DNA of 64,000 nucleotides from Anaerolineaceae bacterium (lineage in GTDB: Bacteria > Chloroflexota > Anaerolineae > Aggregatilineales > Phototrophicaceae). The notes under the pieces are model-generated. The model saw only the letters and a program-made list of their open reading frames with translations, did no database searches and was not told where the DNA came from. The stretch's first letter is position 1. The number at the start of each line of letters is the position of its first letter. Location: assembly GCA_016124855.1 (NCBI GenBank), contig WGMX01000021.1, positions 62,001 to 126,000 of the forward strand, read 5' to 3'. Positions 33,844-42,583 of this stretch are shown piece by piece. The position numbers were made by a program, and so were the translations under genes.

Positions 33844-34653
33844 CTAGCGACGCTGCTGACGCTGTGGTTGTTCGTCACCATCCTGAAAGGACAAGAGTTC
33901 GTCCAAACTCATTTTGCCGAGACGATTTTCAGCCAGTGAAGCCCGTAATTCGTTGCTCAGCTCGCCATCGGCAGTGATGTGACGGCGAATGGCACGGGTG
34001 CTGGTTTCTGCCCACCTAAATTTATGCACAGCTAGGGGCATTCCGTCCGCAGTGATGCGAATTTGCCAATTGCCCGACATGGCATGAGCATCATGAATAG
34101 GCAAACGTGCAGACGGAGTGACCAAATTGCGTCCACGTTCAAGGTTGTTTACATCTTCGTGGATAAAAATGATCTGCCCATCACTGTCAATAATTTCGAA
34201 CTTGATGCGACCAATCGCCCGTGTCGGCAAGCGTAGTTGAACGAATGGTTGAACATAGTCAGCATCATCGGGAATCGGCTGGGTACGGTAAACAACCGGA
34301 TCATTGTCGCCTTGAAATACCATCACGCCTAAGTCAACCGGCAGAACTTGAGCCGTATCAGGGTCTAATCCGGCCTGCTCCACTGCCCTTAAGGCATGTG
34401 CATAGACTTTTTCAGCACCCGTTTGGCGCGGGGCATAATCTTCATCAATATCGAAATCAGCATCATCGTCGGAACGGGTAAAGACCGTTGCTAGATCGGC
34501 GTTAGCATTCAGTTGTTTCCACAATAACCAACCGCCAATGGCCATTAAGATCAGGCCAATGGGGGCTTCTCCGGGCAATGCGGACAGTCCAAAAAGCAGC
34601 AAAAAAATGCCGCCTAAAATTTGCCACTTTCGCTGTGGTTGAGTATCCGTCAT
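33844..34653 (-). CDS. Membrane-anchored protein of unknown function, member 1 of a paralogous pair
   Basis: 269 residues with two hydrophobic helices near the N-terminus (about 12-45), an acidic stretch (DDDADFDIDEDY), then a beta-rich domain with RIKFEIIDSDGQIIFIHEDVNN and GNWQIRITADGMPLAVHKF, and a C-terminal helix MSLDELLSFQ ending in QRQQRR. The layout is shared with the next gene, which also has GDWDLRISVDGL and MTLEDLMRS..QRQRR. No family is recognised. It follows its paralog by 10 nt and is therefore co-transcribed. Confidence 0.7.
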   Translation of the reverse strand: MTDTQPQRKWQILGGIFLLLFGLSALPGEAPIGLILMAIGGWLLWKQLNANADLATVFTRSDDDADFDIDEDYAPRQTGAEKVYAHALRAVEQAGLDPDTAQVLPVDLGVMVFQGDNDPVVYRTQPIPDDADYVQPFVQLRLPTRAIGRIKFEIIDSDGQIIFIHEDVNNLERGRNLVTPSARLPIHDAHAMSGNWQIRITADGMPLAVHKFRWAETSTRAIRRHITADGELSNELRASLAENRLGKMSLDELLSFQDGDEQPQRQQRR

Positions 34654-34663
34654 GGTGATTCCT

Positions 34664-35446
34664 TCAGCGGCGCTGACGCTGTTGTTTCTCGGCAGACCGC
34701 ATCAAGTCTTCTAGAGTCATGGGGGTTGAGTCGTCGGCCTCATCTTGCAGCCGAATCGGCGCATCAGCCACCGGTGGGGCATATTGACGGCTACGGGCAA
34801 TAATCGAAGGCGTGACGGTAAAACTGAGCAACCCCATCGTCAGTCCATCCACTGATATACGCAAATCCCAATCGCCTGCCCCCGGCAAACGGTCATTATC
34901 TAACAAAGGCAGTTGGGTGTCGGCAAGAATATTCATCTCGCCGTCACGCAGGAAGGTTTTCATTTCGTGGACGTATTGGGTTTGTCCGTTGTGATCCAAG
35001 ATTTCGAAGCGAACGGTAGCGTTACGGTCTGCTGACTGAGGATCAACGTTCAACGTGATATAAGGACGCACACCTTTATCATCGAGCGAAACCTGCCGTC
35101 CGCGCCGCATAACCATGCTGCCGTCAGGGCTGGTCACGAGGGCAATTAGGCCAACATCCAATAAGGTGAGGCCGGATGGCGTAATACTATTGCGACGGCG
35201 CGCACGTTCACTGGCTTCACGAGCCTGTGCACTCATTCGCATCATCGCCAAAGGTGAAGTGGGCATGGCTTCGCGCAGACGATTAGGGCGCAGTTCCACA
35301 AAAGAAGCTGCTAACGCCACGCCTAGCAGTGCAATTAAGGCAAATAATGCCGCCGGCGTTGCTGCTCCTGATACCCCTGCTACCACTATCAAGGCTGTTA
35401 AAGCTGCAAGCCAAGCCGTATTTCGTCTTCGAAAACGCATATTCAT
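34664..35446 (-). CDS. Membrane-anchored protein of unknown function, member 2 of a paralogous pair
   Basis: 260 residues. Two N-terminal helices (about 11-49), an Arg-rich cytoplasmic segment, then a beta-rich domain with ATVRFEILDHNGQTQYVHEMKTF and AGDWDLRISVDGLTMGLLSF, ending in a Gln/Arg-rich tail. The matching core and tail with the neighbouring gene suggest an old duplication. The core resembles immunoglobulin-like beta folds; a structural search would be needed. First of the two genes in transcription order. Confidence 0.7.
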   Translation of the reverse strand: MNMRFRRRNTAWLAALTALIVVAGVSGAATPAALFALIALLGVALAASFVELRPNRLREAMPTSPLAMMRMSAQAREASERARRRNSITPSGLTLLDVGLIALVTSPDGSMVMRRGRQVSLDDKGVRPYITLNVDPQSADRNATVRFEILDHNGQTQYVHEMKTFLRDGEMNILADTQLPLLDNDRLPGAGDWDLRISVDGLTMGLLSFTVTPSIIARSRQYAPPVADAPIRLQDEADDSTPMTLEDLMRSAEKQQRQRR

Positions 35447-35570
35447 CTCTAGTCGTTAGTTGATCGCTGTCAGATACAAAACGAATCAAATTACTTTCAG
35501 GTTATATGTTCATTATACGCCAAATAAGATTGAAGGTTGCATTTCCTAACCCCCAAAAAGAACTGTGTTT

Positions 35571-36398
35571 TCACGAATTGAGCGTAGTATAAGCCTGAGT
35601 CAACACCGCCCATTCATCTAGCGTAAGAGTCTCGGCGCGACGACGTGAGTCAATTTTGGACGTATCGAACACGAATGCTGTCTTTTCGGCATCCAAGCCT
35701 AAACCGCTCGAAAGTGCATTTTTGAGCTGCTTTCGCTTTTGTCCGAAGCCTGCACGTACAACCCGAAAAAAGGTTTTGTAGTCTGAAATATCTACGATAG
35801 GCTTGTCATAGATGTCGATACGGACAACCGCACTTTCCACCTCGGGACGCGGCCAGAATACACTGGGATTCAAGCGGGCGGCAATCTGTGGACGGCCAAA
35901 AACTTGTACGCTGACGCTCAAGATACTCATATCGTCCGGTTTGGCGATCATACGCTCGGCGACTTCCATCTGCATGGTCAAAACCATCCTCGTCGGGCGA
36001 TGATCACTTTCTAGCAAGTGGCGCATGATGGCACTGGTGATGTAATAGGGCAAATTCGCAACCACCACATAAGGTTGATTTTCGTAGAGTTTATTCACGT
36101 CAAGTGTCAAGATGTCCTGATAACGAATGGTCAGGTTTGGGTTTTGCGCAACAATGTCCTCTAACACGGGTTGAAGGCGTTCATCGACTTCAATCGATGT
36201 GAGCTGCTTCGCGACTTTGGCTATCCGCTCGGTCAATAAACCGGTGCCGGGGCCGACTTCGAGCACCAAATCATTGGGAGTTAGTTCGGCAATCGAGACA
36301 ATTTTATCCAGCATGTTGGGGTCATGCAGAAAGTTCTGCCCCAAACTTTTACGGGGAACGATATCGTATTCTTCGAGCAAGGTTTTAGGATTCATCAT
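35571..36398 (-). CDS. rsmA: 16S rRNA (A1518/A1519-N6)-dimethyltransferase
   Basis: 275-residue KsgA/RsmA enzyme that dimethylates two adjacent adenines near the 3' end of 16S rRNA during 30S maturation. Visible are RKSLGQNFLHD (16-26), the S-adenosylmethionine loop LEVGPGTGLLTE (about 46-57), IEVDERL, and the catalytic NLPYYITSAIM (about 114-124); the C-terminal helical domain is present. Two adjacent ATG codons (36398 and 36395) are equally plausible starts. Downstream of the YabE-like gene, matching the Bacillus-type yabE-ksgA order. Confidence 0.95.
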   Translation of the reverse strand: MMNPKTLLEEYDIVPRKSLGQNFLHDPNMLDKIVSIAELTPNDLVLEVGPGTGLLTERIAKVAKQLTSIEVDERLQPVLEDIVAQNPNLTIRYQDILTLDVNKLYENQPYVVVANLPYYITSAIMRHLLESDHRPTRMVLTMQMEVAERMIAKPDDMSILSVSVQVFGRPQIAARLNPSVFWPRPEVESAVVRIDIYDKPIVDISDYKTFFRVVRAGFGQKRKQLKNALSSGLGLDAEKTAFVFDTSKIDSRRRAETLTLDEWAVLTQAYTTLNS

Positions 36399-36433
36399 TT
36401 TTTCCGTTTTATGAACGGCGCAGGATAAAATTA

Positions 36434-37906
36434 TTAATCCGGCAGCAGATAGACAATATTAGCAGGGATGGGGGTTAGCAAGTAAACATCGCTATATTTC
36501 GACCATGAAACCCAGTTGGAGTCATCGTAGCCCAAATCAATCCACAATTTGAACTTGCGCGGGCCACCGGTATCGCCTGCTACACCGATACCGTAATTAG
36601 GCACAAAAACCTGTGTACCGTAAGGAATGATTTTCGGGTCGATGCCGACTACGCCTTTGGTTAGTTTTCGTCCGGTAGCCGTTACGTCGTCGCCCCCAAG
36701 CGCGGCTGGATGATAACTGGTGGTATACATGCGCAGCACACGCCAGTATTCCTTAGGGCCGTCCGGCGTATCGACCGTACGTAATACAATGTTCGTGCCA
36801 TAAGCGATGACACGATTTATTGGCGCACGCGCTACATTACTCTCTTCTTCGGTGCGACTGACTTCCACCCCGTTTTCGTAGCGAATGCGGATATTGGTTT
36901 CGCGGATGCCTTTTTGCCCTTCTTGCAGAACGACCTTTTGATCCAGTTCCATATTGGCATCGGCCTGATACACAATTTCGAAGGGCAGCACCGACTGCTG
37001 AACATCCACCTTCTCGTTCACACGAATGACGCGAATACTCATTCCCGGCTGGAGGAGACTGTTTTCGGACGGAATGGTGTAATCCAAGCCACCGAGTATA
37101 ACACCCGCCCCAACCAAAGCGCTGGCAACCGTCGTGCCTTGTGTACGTGTGTCGAGCGTCACGCCATCGGCAACGATTGAGATGGGCTGCGACCGTTGAA
37201 TGTTGATGACTAAACTGGCTGTTATTGGCGTACTCAAAGCGGGACTAACTTCATCAGCCAGATAAAGAGTCGTGCCTGTTTCAAACAGAGCTTCACCAAC
37301 GGTCGGTGCGGTTGTTTCGACAGTCATCACTTGATTGCCATCTACAATTTGCACAGGCACGGCGCGCTGAATTGTGATGTTGGTCACAGGAACGGGCCAA
37401 ACTAACAAATCATTCATGCTGGTTAGTGTACCATCCACCAGCACACGATCTTTCGAACCTACGCTGACACCGGCAACCCGTAAAATATCGGTCGGATTGG
37501 TGTAGACGGTTTGTACAGGCTGAACCGCACCATCAACAGTTATCATCACCTGTCGGGCGCGATCAACCCGCACGACCATACCAGCCACAACTGAAGAATT
37601 GAGGTCAGGCGCAACGGTATCCCCGGCACCTAGTGGAATTGAGAATTCGCGCAACAAGTCTCCAACAGTTTGGGAATGGGTTTGCACTTCATAACCTATT
37701 CCGGCGACAACGACCGTAGCTGTGGTAGTCGGTGTTTGACGGATTAAGTTCAAGGCAAGACCCAAAATGCATAAGACTGCACAACTCAATAACAGCCCAA
37801 CTCCACCCACGACAAGCCAAAGGGCACGGCGTGTATTACGCGGTTTTACCAGTAACGATGGAGAAGGCGGTGAGAAATTGTCGATTGAGTTAGGGTCTGT
37901 GGACAT
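36434..37906 (-). CDS. YabE-like cell-wall protein with DUF348, G5 and 3D domains
   Basis: 490 residues. One membrane anchor (about 27-52) is followed by three DUF348 ubiquitin-like repeats (about 58-285), a G5 domain (about 290-370) and a C-terminal 3D domain (about 385-490) with TSYHPAALGGDDVTATGRKLTKGVVGIDPKIIPYGTQVFVPNYG and the Asp motif AGDTGG. Proteins of this plan (YabE, Rpf relatives) are lytic transglycosylase-like wall remodelling enzymes. Next to rsmA as in Bacillus. Signals a cell envelope with accessible peptidoglycan. No strong ribosome site precedes the ATG, so the start is tentative. Confidence 0.88.
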   Translation of the reverse strand: MSTDPNSIDNFSPPSPSLLVKPRNTRRALWLVVGGVGLLLSCAVLCILGLALNLIRQTPTTTATVVVAGIGYEVQTHSQTVGDLLREFSIPLGAGDTVAPDLNSSVVAGMVVRVDRARQVMITVDGAVQPVQTVYTNPTDILRVAGVSVGSKDRVLVDGTLTSMNDLLVWPVPVTNITIQRAVPVQIVDGNQVMTVETTAPTVGEALFETGTTLYLADEVSPALSTPITASLVINIQRSQPISIVADGVTLDTRTQGTTVASALVGAGVILGGLDYTIPSENSLLQPGMSIRVIRVNEKVDVQQSVLPFEIVYQADANMELDQKVVLQEGQKGIRETNIRIRYENGVEVSRTEEESNVARAPINRVIAYGTNIVLRTVDTPDGPKEYWRVLRMYTTSYHPAALGGDDVTATGRKLTKGVVGIDPKIIPYGTQVFVPNYGIGVAGDTGGPRKFKLWIDLGYDDSNWVSWSKYSDVYLLTPIPANIVYLLPD

Positions 37907-37977
37907 CGCGTATGGAGGATATTAGGTAATTGAGTTTACTTGTCTGGAGTTGAATAGTGAGGTCTAGAAAAGGAAGA

Positions 37978-38112
37978 GGTTGTTGACGGTGCGATCAGGC
38001 CGGGTTACCTGCAACACCCAGAAGAGACTCCTTAGTGCTGCTATCTTCCGATCCTGACACGGTTCGAAGGTTCTGCCGTGCAGGACCCAGTCTGACCGTA
38101 CTGTCAACAACC
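37978..38112 (-). ncRNA. ffs: Bacterial SRP RNA (4.5S-like)
   Basis: On the minus strand the sequence has the helix 8 signature GTGTCAGG, ATC-GGAA-GAT tetraloop (GGAA opposite 38046-38049), then AGCAGCACTAAGG, and the preceding CCTTCGAACCG typical of SRP RNAs. The ends close by GGTTGTTGAC (5', 38112-38103) pairing with GTCAACAACC (3', 37987-37978), a perfect 10-bp helix. About 135 nt, fitting the eubacterial class without an Alu domain. A T-rich stretch (TCTTCCTTTTC) follows as terminator. It binds Ffh and targets membrane proteins. Confidence 0.9.
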
Positions 38113-38425
38113 CCAGTAAAAATGTATTGAGAAGAAAGGCGATATAGTTTAATAAGTTTAAGTTGTGCATATTGTAGTGGGCAGCCAGCAGGTTGTCAAC
38201 CATTTTGCACAGATTTCATTCTGAGTAACCATCATTTGCCAGATTTTGTCTATTATTAGCCACCGCATTAGTGATATATGAATTTCAGAACCTCTCAACT
38301 CTTTCGTACAGCTATGTAAGTGAATATGCTTCTATAATAAAAATGAGGCATTATTTTCTCTGGTTGAGTGCTGTTTCAAGCCCAGAAAGACGGCACAAAC
38401 ACCGTGACTGTGGAGCAAGTCATTT
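38113..38425. other. Divergent intergenic region between ffs and a sensor kinase
   Basis: AT-rich, no coding frame. It must carry the minus-strand promoter for the SRP RNA; TACATT opposite about 38124-38129 is a possible -10 box but the -35 box is weak. It also carries the plus-strand promoter for the TPR kinase. No hairpin of note. Confidence 0.4.
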
Positions 38426-40297
38426 ATGTCAGAGTCTCAGGTTATCAATAAGGAGGATGCCACCAGCACGGTCGAGCAGGTTGAGTCTTTGTTTAGCAAA
38501 ATCGAAACGATTCGTTATGATGATTACCAACAAGTTATTGTTCTAGCGAGCGAAGCCCATTCCATCTCGCTCTACGCAAAACATTGGCGAGGTGTAGCGA
38601 AGAGCCTGTATCACATTGCCGACAGCTACCTGAGATTAGGCAATTATGCTAGTGCCAGCGCCCCTGCCCAACAAGCGCTCATCACCGCGCGCCAACATGG
38701 ATTCGCAGTTGAAGAAGCTTATGCCTTAAGTGCTTTGGGCGCGGTTTACAGCTACCTAGGTGATGAAGCCGAAGCCACAAATCTATTTTTTCAACAACTG
38801 GATATTGCACAAGAACATAAACATCTGACACTGATGGGTTATGCGTTCGGTGATTTAGGGGCAATGTACTTACGCACCGAGGACTTTAAAAAAGGTCTAG
38901 AACTCATTCAAAAATCGAACCAAATTTTCGATTCAATGGGGCGTGAGGAAGAAAAATATCTCTGGTATTTTGATATAGGCGGTTTTTATACGCAACGCGG
39001 CGAATATGAAAAGGCTTACGAATCATACGAGAAAATGTATTCGTTAGGCGAAAGTAAAAATATAACCGAGGCCAAGATTCTGGGGCTCACTGGAATGGCA
39101 AGAGCCAAGTCTGAAATGCGGGAATACATTGTCGCGCATGAGTTCCTCGATAAAGCCCTAGCAGTCGTCCATTCGTCGCGGTCCCTGCTTGAGTGTGAAG
39201 TAACACTTGAACGGGGGAAAATTTACAGCCGAGAAAGCCGGCAGGAAATGGCGCTAGAGGTTTTGAACAAGGCACTAAACCTCGCAACCCAAACCGAGCA
39301 TGTGAACATTATCATGGAAGCGCGACGGATGCTTTGTGATGTTTACGAGCAGACCGGTGATTTTAAACAGGCGCTTGTTCATAACCGCGCATACCACGAA
39401 GCACGCGACAAAACTTTTAATGACCGATCATTCATCAGAACTCAAGCGCTGCGTACTTTATATGAAATTGAAACCGTCCGCAAAGAGTCAGAAATCCACC
39501 AACTGCGATCAGAGGCAGCCGAGCACGAGCTTATTGAGTATAAACAGGCGGAAGCCCGCCGTTTGGAGGTAGAGCGGCTTAAACTAACGCTCGACAAAGA
39601 ACGGGATCTGGTAACGATAAAAGACCGAATACTAACCCGTATTTCACACGAGTTTCGTACACCGTTGGCTATTATTCGGACTTCAACGGAAATTTTGACG
39701 CGCTATAGTGAACGCCTAACCGAGGAAAAGAAAGATACTCACCAACAACGGATTGACCAACAATTCAAATTAATTGAAAAACACCTGAATGATATTGGTA
39801 TGGTGTTAAAGGCAGATAATCAGACTGTAGCTAGTGCAAAAGAAGAGTCTTCGATCTTTTATTTATGTACAACTGCTATCCAGAACGCCCAATTTCAAAC
39901 GAACAGTTTCGACCGAATATACCTTGAAATCAACACTTTATCCGACGCCGTTTGGATTGAGAAACAAATCTTTCTAGAAGTGATGAGCAACCTTCTATCC
40001 AACGCGCTCAAATTTTCAGATGCGTCGGTCACTTTTAACGTGACCGTTGACACTCATACACTGGTTGCGCAAATCGATGATAAGGGAATTGGCATCCCTG
40101 AGGATGAGCAAGAAAAGGTTTTTGAGTCCTTATATCGTGCCAGCAACAATGATGAAGTGCGCGGAAATGGTTTAGGACTGACCATCGTGAGGGATTATGT
40201 AATCTTAATCGGTGGCAGTATCCAACTGAAAAGTGTTGTAAACGAAGGAACACAGGTCACTGTTTCTATTCCCCTAGCAGTTCAACCCGTTGCCTAA
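38426..40297 (+). CDS. Cytosolic TPR-containing sensor histidine kinase
   Basis: 623 residues without membrane segments. About 35-330 contains six to seven TPR repeats (for example GVAKSLYHIADSYLRLGNYASASAPAQQAL), then a coiled coil (about 340-400), HisKA with His408 (TRISHEFRTPLAIIRTS) and HATPase (NLLSNALKFSD, DDKGIGIP, RGNGLGLTIV). The TPR module probably senses a protein or peptide, as in MalT- or Rap-like sensors. No response regulator is adjacent, so its partner must be elsewhere. The start follows a weak ribosome site. Confidence 0.88.
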   Translation: MSESQVINKEDATSTVEQVESLFSKIETIRYDDYQQVIVLASEAHSISLYAKHWRGVAKSLYHIADSYLRLGNYASASAPAQQALITARQHGFAVEEAYALSALGAVYSYLGDEAEATNLFFQQLDIAQEHKHLTLMGYAFGDLGAMYLRTEDFKKGLELIQKSNQIFDSMGREEEKYLWYFDIGGFYTQRGEYEKAYESYEKMYSLGESKNITEAKILGLTGMARAKSEMREYIVAHEFLDKALAVVHSSRSLLECEVTLERGKIYSRESRQEMALEVLNKALNLATQTEHVNIIMEARRMLCDVYEQTGDFKQALVHNRAYHEARDKTFNDRSFIRTQALRTLYEIETVRKESEIHQLRSEAAEHELIEYKQAEARRLEVERLKLTLDKERDLVTIKDRILTRISHEFRTPLAIIRTSTEILTRYSERLTEEKKDTHQQRIDQQFKLIEKHLNDIGMVLKADNQTVASAKEESSIFYLCTTAIQNAQFQTNSFDRIYLEINTLSDAVWIEKQIFLEVMSNLLSNALKFSDASVTFNVTVDTHTLVAQIDDKGIGIPEDEQEKVFESLYRASNNDEVRGNGLGLTIVRDYVILIGGSIQLKSVVNEGTQVTVSIPLAVQPVA

Positions 40298-40491
40298 CTG
40301 GTATCGCATCAATCTCGATTTCGAGCTATTGTTTTCCCAATTTACTTTTTGATAAGTGAATCATAGAGTCTGTCTATATTCTAACCGACTTGACGCGACC
40401 TAATCCTCATATTGGATCGGTTGTGGATTGGCCGAGGGTGGGATAGGCTTATCGTTTACGGCACGAACTCATTGTCACTGAGGAGAGGGTT

Positions 40492-41460
40492 ATGGCGCGA
40501 GCATTCATTATCGACACCGATACGGCTTCGGACGACGCAGTAGCCCTGATTATGGCACTACGATGGCCTGAGGTTCAGGTAAAAGCAATCACGATGGTGG
40601 CAGGAAATGTAGGCTTGGAACAGGCGACGCGAAACGCGCTTTATACGGTGGGATTGTGTGGGGCAAACGTGCCGGTATATATGGGCGCGAGCAGACCCCT
40701 AACGCGCAGGCATGAGGATGCCCAATGGTTTCATGGACAGGATGGCCTTGGCGACCAAGGATACCCGCCTCCAATACTGAAGGCGCAAGATACTCACGCG
40801 GTTGAGGCGATTATCCAGACGGTGAAGGCAAACCCCGGTATCGTCATGGTGACATTAGGGCCTTTGACCAACATCGCGCTGGCAGTGAGCAAAGCCCCAG
40901 AAATTATCCCATTGATCAGCCGATGCGTGGTGATGGGCGGGGCGGCAAACTGCGTAGGCAACGTGACGCCAGCAGCCGAGTACAACATCTGGGTTGATCC
41001 TGAGGCGGCACATATTGTGTTCTCATCCGGCTTAGCGATTGAGATGGTGGGATGGGAGTTGTGCAGAGGCGATGCAAATCTACGACAGAACGATATTGAT
41101 TTTATCCGTGACATGAACACGGTGTTGGGACACTTTACGATTGATTGTAACAGCGTGGCGATGAGGGCCAACTTTAAACAATCAGCAGAGGTCGGCATTG
41201 CTCTGCCCGATCCGGTAGCGATGTCGGTTGCGCTTGATCCGGCGGGCGTGGTCAAGCGAGCGAGCAAACATCACGTCATGATTGAGCATAAGAGCGACCT
41301 GACACGCGGTATGACCGTAGTCGATGAGCTAGGCGTGACAGGAGAGGCACTGAATGCAGCGGTGTGGGGAATGGAGCGCCAGCGGGAGGCGACCACTACC
41401 GTGATCTGGGAAATTGATATTCCCCACTGGAAGCAGATGTTGTTTGGCGTTTTAAGTTAA
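40492..41460 (+). CDS. Inosine-uridine-type nucleoside hydrolase
   Basis: 322 residues. Hydrolyses the N-glycosidic bond of ribonucleosides, giving ribose and base for salvage. The Ca2+-binding motif DTDTASDDA (Asp8, Asp10, Asp14, Asp15) opens the protein, followed by VTLGPLTNIALAV, VVMGGAANCVGNVTPAAEYNIWVDPEAA and the final HWKQML. Preferred base cannot be told from sequence. GGAGAGG lies just before the ATG. It stands alone. Confidence 0.92.
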   Translation: MARAFIIDTDTASDDAVALIMALRWPEVQVKAITMVAGNVGLEQATRNALYTVGLCGANVPVYMGASRPLTRRHEDAQWFHGQDGLGDQGYPPPILKAQDTHAVEAIIQTVKANPGIVMVTLGPLTNIALAVSKAPEIIPLISRCVVMGGAANCVGNVTPAAEYNIWVDPEAAHIVFSSGLAIEMVGWELCRGDANLRQNDIDFIRDMNTVLGHFTIDCNSVAMRANFKQSAEVGIALPDPVAMSVALDPAGVVKRASKHHVMIEHKSDLTRGMTVVDELGVTGEALNAAVWGMERQREATTTVIWEIDIPHWKQMLFGVLS

Positions 41461-41516
41461 CACGTACCCCTAACTCCCCAACCCTCTTTCCCCATAGTAA
41501 TGGGGCAAGAGGGAGC
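41461..41516 (+). repeat. Dispersed C-rich intergenic hairpin repeat, copy B
   Basis: CCCTCTT (41482-41488) pairs with AAGAGGG (41507-41513) and CCCCAT (41490-41495) with ATGGGG (41500-41505) around a 4-nt loop; one mismatch between the two blocks. The preceding TAACTCCCCAACC belongs to the same family as copies at 3415, 42584 and 47367. It directly follows the nucleoside hydrolase stop. Confidence 0.6.
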
Positions 41517-41568
41517 CAAGACAAACCCAAAAATCAAAATACAAATCTCAATCCAATTTGAGTAACTT

Positions 41569-41725
41569 GATTCGCAAAATTCGCAGTTTGTGCAGATTTT
41601 GCAGATTTCCCGCTGAAATGACAGGCGGGAGACAGCCGAGAAGCCGCTGAAACGACATTTTGTGTCGGCGAGAAACCCGGCTGATGCCACTGAAATGGCG
41701 CAAGTGCAGCGGGTAGTTCGGCTAT
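41569..41725 (-). repeat. Hairpin tail of the HTH element, repeat copy 3
   Basis: From GATTCGCAAAATTCGCAG, 41569 onward, three inverted-repeat units lead up to the stop of the HTH gene: CCCGC/GCGGG, CGACA/TGTCG within GCCG/CGGC, and CACTG..CAGCGG. Units are about 41-43 nt and share GCTGAAA(C/T)G(A/G)C. The same units, in the same order and position relative to the HTH stop, occur at 4684-4826 and 29161-29304. Confidence 0.75.
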
Positions 41726-41922
41726 GTCCGCCGCTGCACAATTGGCACTGCCGCTGCAGCGGGTTTAGGGGAGGCTGCCGCACGGCGTGCTGCATAAACC
41801 CAATCACGGAGGGTACGTTCGGGGATGCCGGTATAGCGAGAAGTCGCCACGACATCCTGCTTAAAGACTTCTTTAAAGAGGCGGAGGACGAGCTTTTTGT
41901 GGGCGGGAGAATAACGAGTCAT
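41722..41922 (-). CDS. Small HTH protein, transposase-like N-terminal domain
   Basis: 66 residues: MTRYSPAHKKLVLRLFKEV then a helix-turn-helix (DVVATSRYTGIPERTLRDWV, about 24-42) like the DNA-binding head of IS-type transposases or terminase small subunits. The tail is Ala/Pro-rich (AAASPKPAAAAVPIVQRRT). GGAG is spaced about 9 nt from the ATG. No catalytic domain follows. It is the only intact copy; the last ~20 codons recur, decayed, at 4624-4683 and 29305-29332. It may be a stranded transposase fragment or the protein of a very small mobile element. Confidence 0.65.
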   Translation of the reverse strand: MTRYSPAHKKLVLRLFKEVFKQDVVATSRYTGIPERTLRDWVYAARRAAASPKPAAAAVPIVQRRT

Positions 41923-42292
41923 TGTTGGAGTCTCCAGTTACAAGTTACAAGAAAAGTCACCAGCTACTAGCCCATGCGGAAATGCGGTTGGCTGATGGTG
42001 AGAGAAAGACACAGGTATATCGTAGCACAAATGTTTTACGAACGGGTTACCAAAATGTAACTCTTTCTAGACGAGTTTGTTAACCCTTTTGAGGGAAAAA
42101 GATTGTTAAATTGGTCGGAGAATGGTTAGAAATTGGTAGAGTGGTGTTATCGCCCAACAAATACGTGTGATTTCACAAATTCGCAGCAACTCTCGAAAAT
42201 TGGATAGGAATAAACGGCGGCAGAGAAAGAACCGCTACCGGAATGCCATTTCGGCGCAGCAGTAGAAGCGCGTTATTGCTCCATCAATAGGT
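41923..42292. other. Gene-free AT-rich stretch upstream of the HTH gene
   Basis: No gene seen. ACAAATTCGCAGCAAC at about 42176-42191 weakly resembles the outer edge of the HTH element, and CCGGAATGCCATTTCGG at about 42238-42254 is a loose inverted repeat; both could be decayed traces. The promoters of the HTH gene and of the structured region that follows are not recognisable. Confidence 0.4.
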
Positions 42293-42536
42293 CAGGCAAC
42301 CCTGCGATTTGTGGCCAGATGGCTCAGTGAATAAGCGCGCATGTTGGATATGGTGAAAGTAGGCTTCAAATTGAGGAGGGTGTTTTTCAATGTTTCAATG
42401 AGCAACAACAGCCATCTGGAAACATTTTTAGACGCCCTTCTTTCGTGTGTTATCGCTTTAGAGAGCAAGGCCAGCTATCCAGCAGTCCGTAAACCTGCTC
42501 TCCCCCTTGGACAGGATTCTATTTACGACTGATGAG
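42293..42536 (+). ncRNA. Candidate structured RNA with two interlocking pseudoknots
   Basis: Helices visible by eye: CAGG/CCTG (42293-42296 with 42301-42304); a 13-bp helix 42373-42385 with 42430-42442 (three to four G-U pairs); its loop carries AGCCATCTGG (42410-42419), fully complementary to CCAGATGGCT (42315-42324), which makes a pseudoknot. Further on GAGAGCA (42461-42467) pairs with TGCTCTC (42496-42502) while CAGTC-c-GTAAA (42483-42493) pairs with TTTACGACTG (42522-42531), a second pseudoknot. A terminator follows at once. The pattern does not match SRP, tmRNA, RNase P or a riboswitch I know. A 63-codon frame (42341-42532) crosses it but lacks a ribosome site. Confidence 0.5.
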
Positions 42537-42568
42537 ACCGCCCCACCACCACATTATCGGGGCGGTTT
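42537..42568 (+). terminator. Intrinsic terminator of the candidate RNA
   Basis: ACCGCCCC (42537-42544) and GGGGCGGT (42559-42566) make a perfect 8-bp GC-rich stem followed by TTTCGTTT on the plus strand. No plus-strand protein gene ends here, which supports a non-coding transcript upstream. Confidence 0.75.
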
Positions 42569-42583
42569 CGTTTGTGGGATTAA

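Noticed and set aside
37978-38112. tRNA-like TTCGAA motif
   Set aside because: No cloverleaf; the whole unit fits SRP RNA including the GGAA tetraloop and closing helix.
42341-42532. 63-residue plus-strand protein
   Set aside because: No ribosome site at the start, and the region's inverted repeats fit an RNA better. Kept open as an alternative in the RNA finding.
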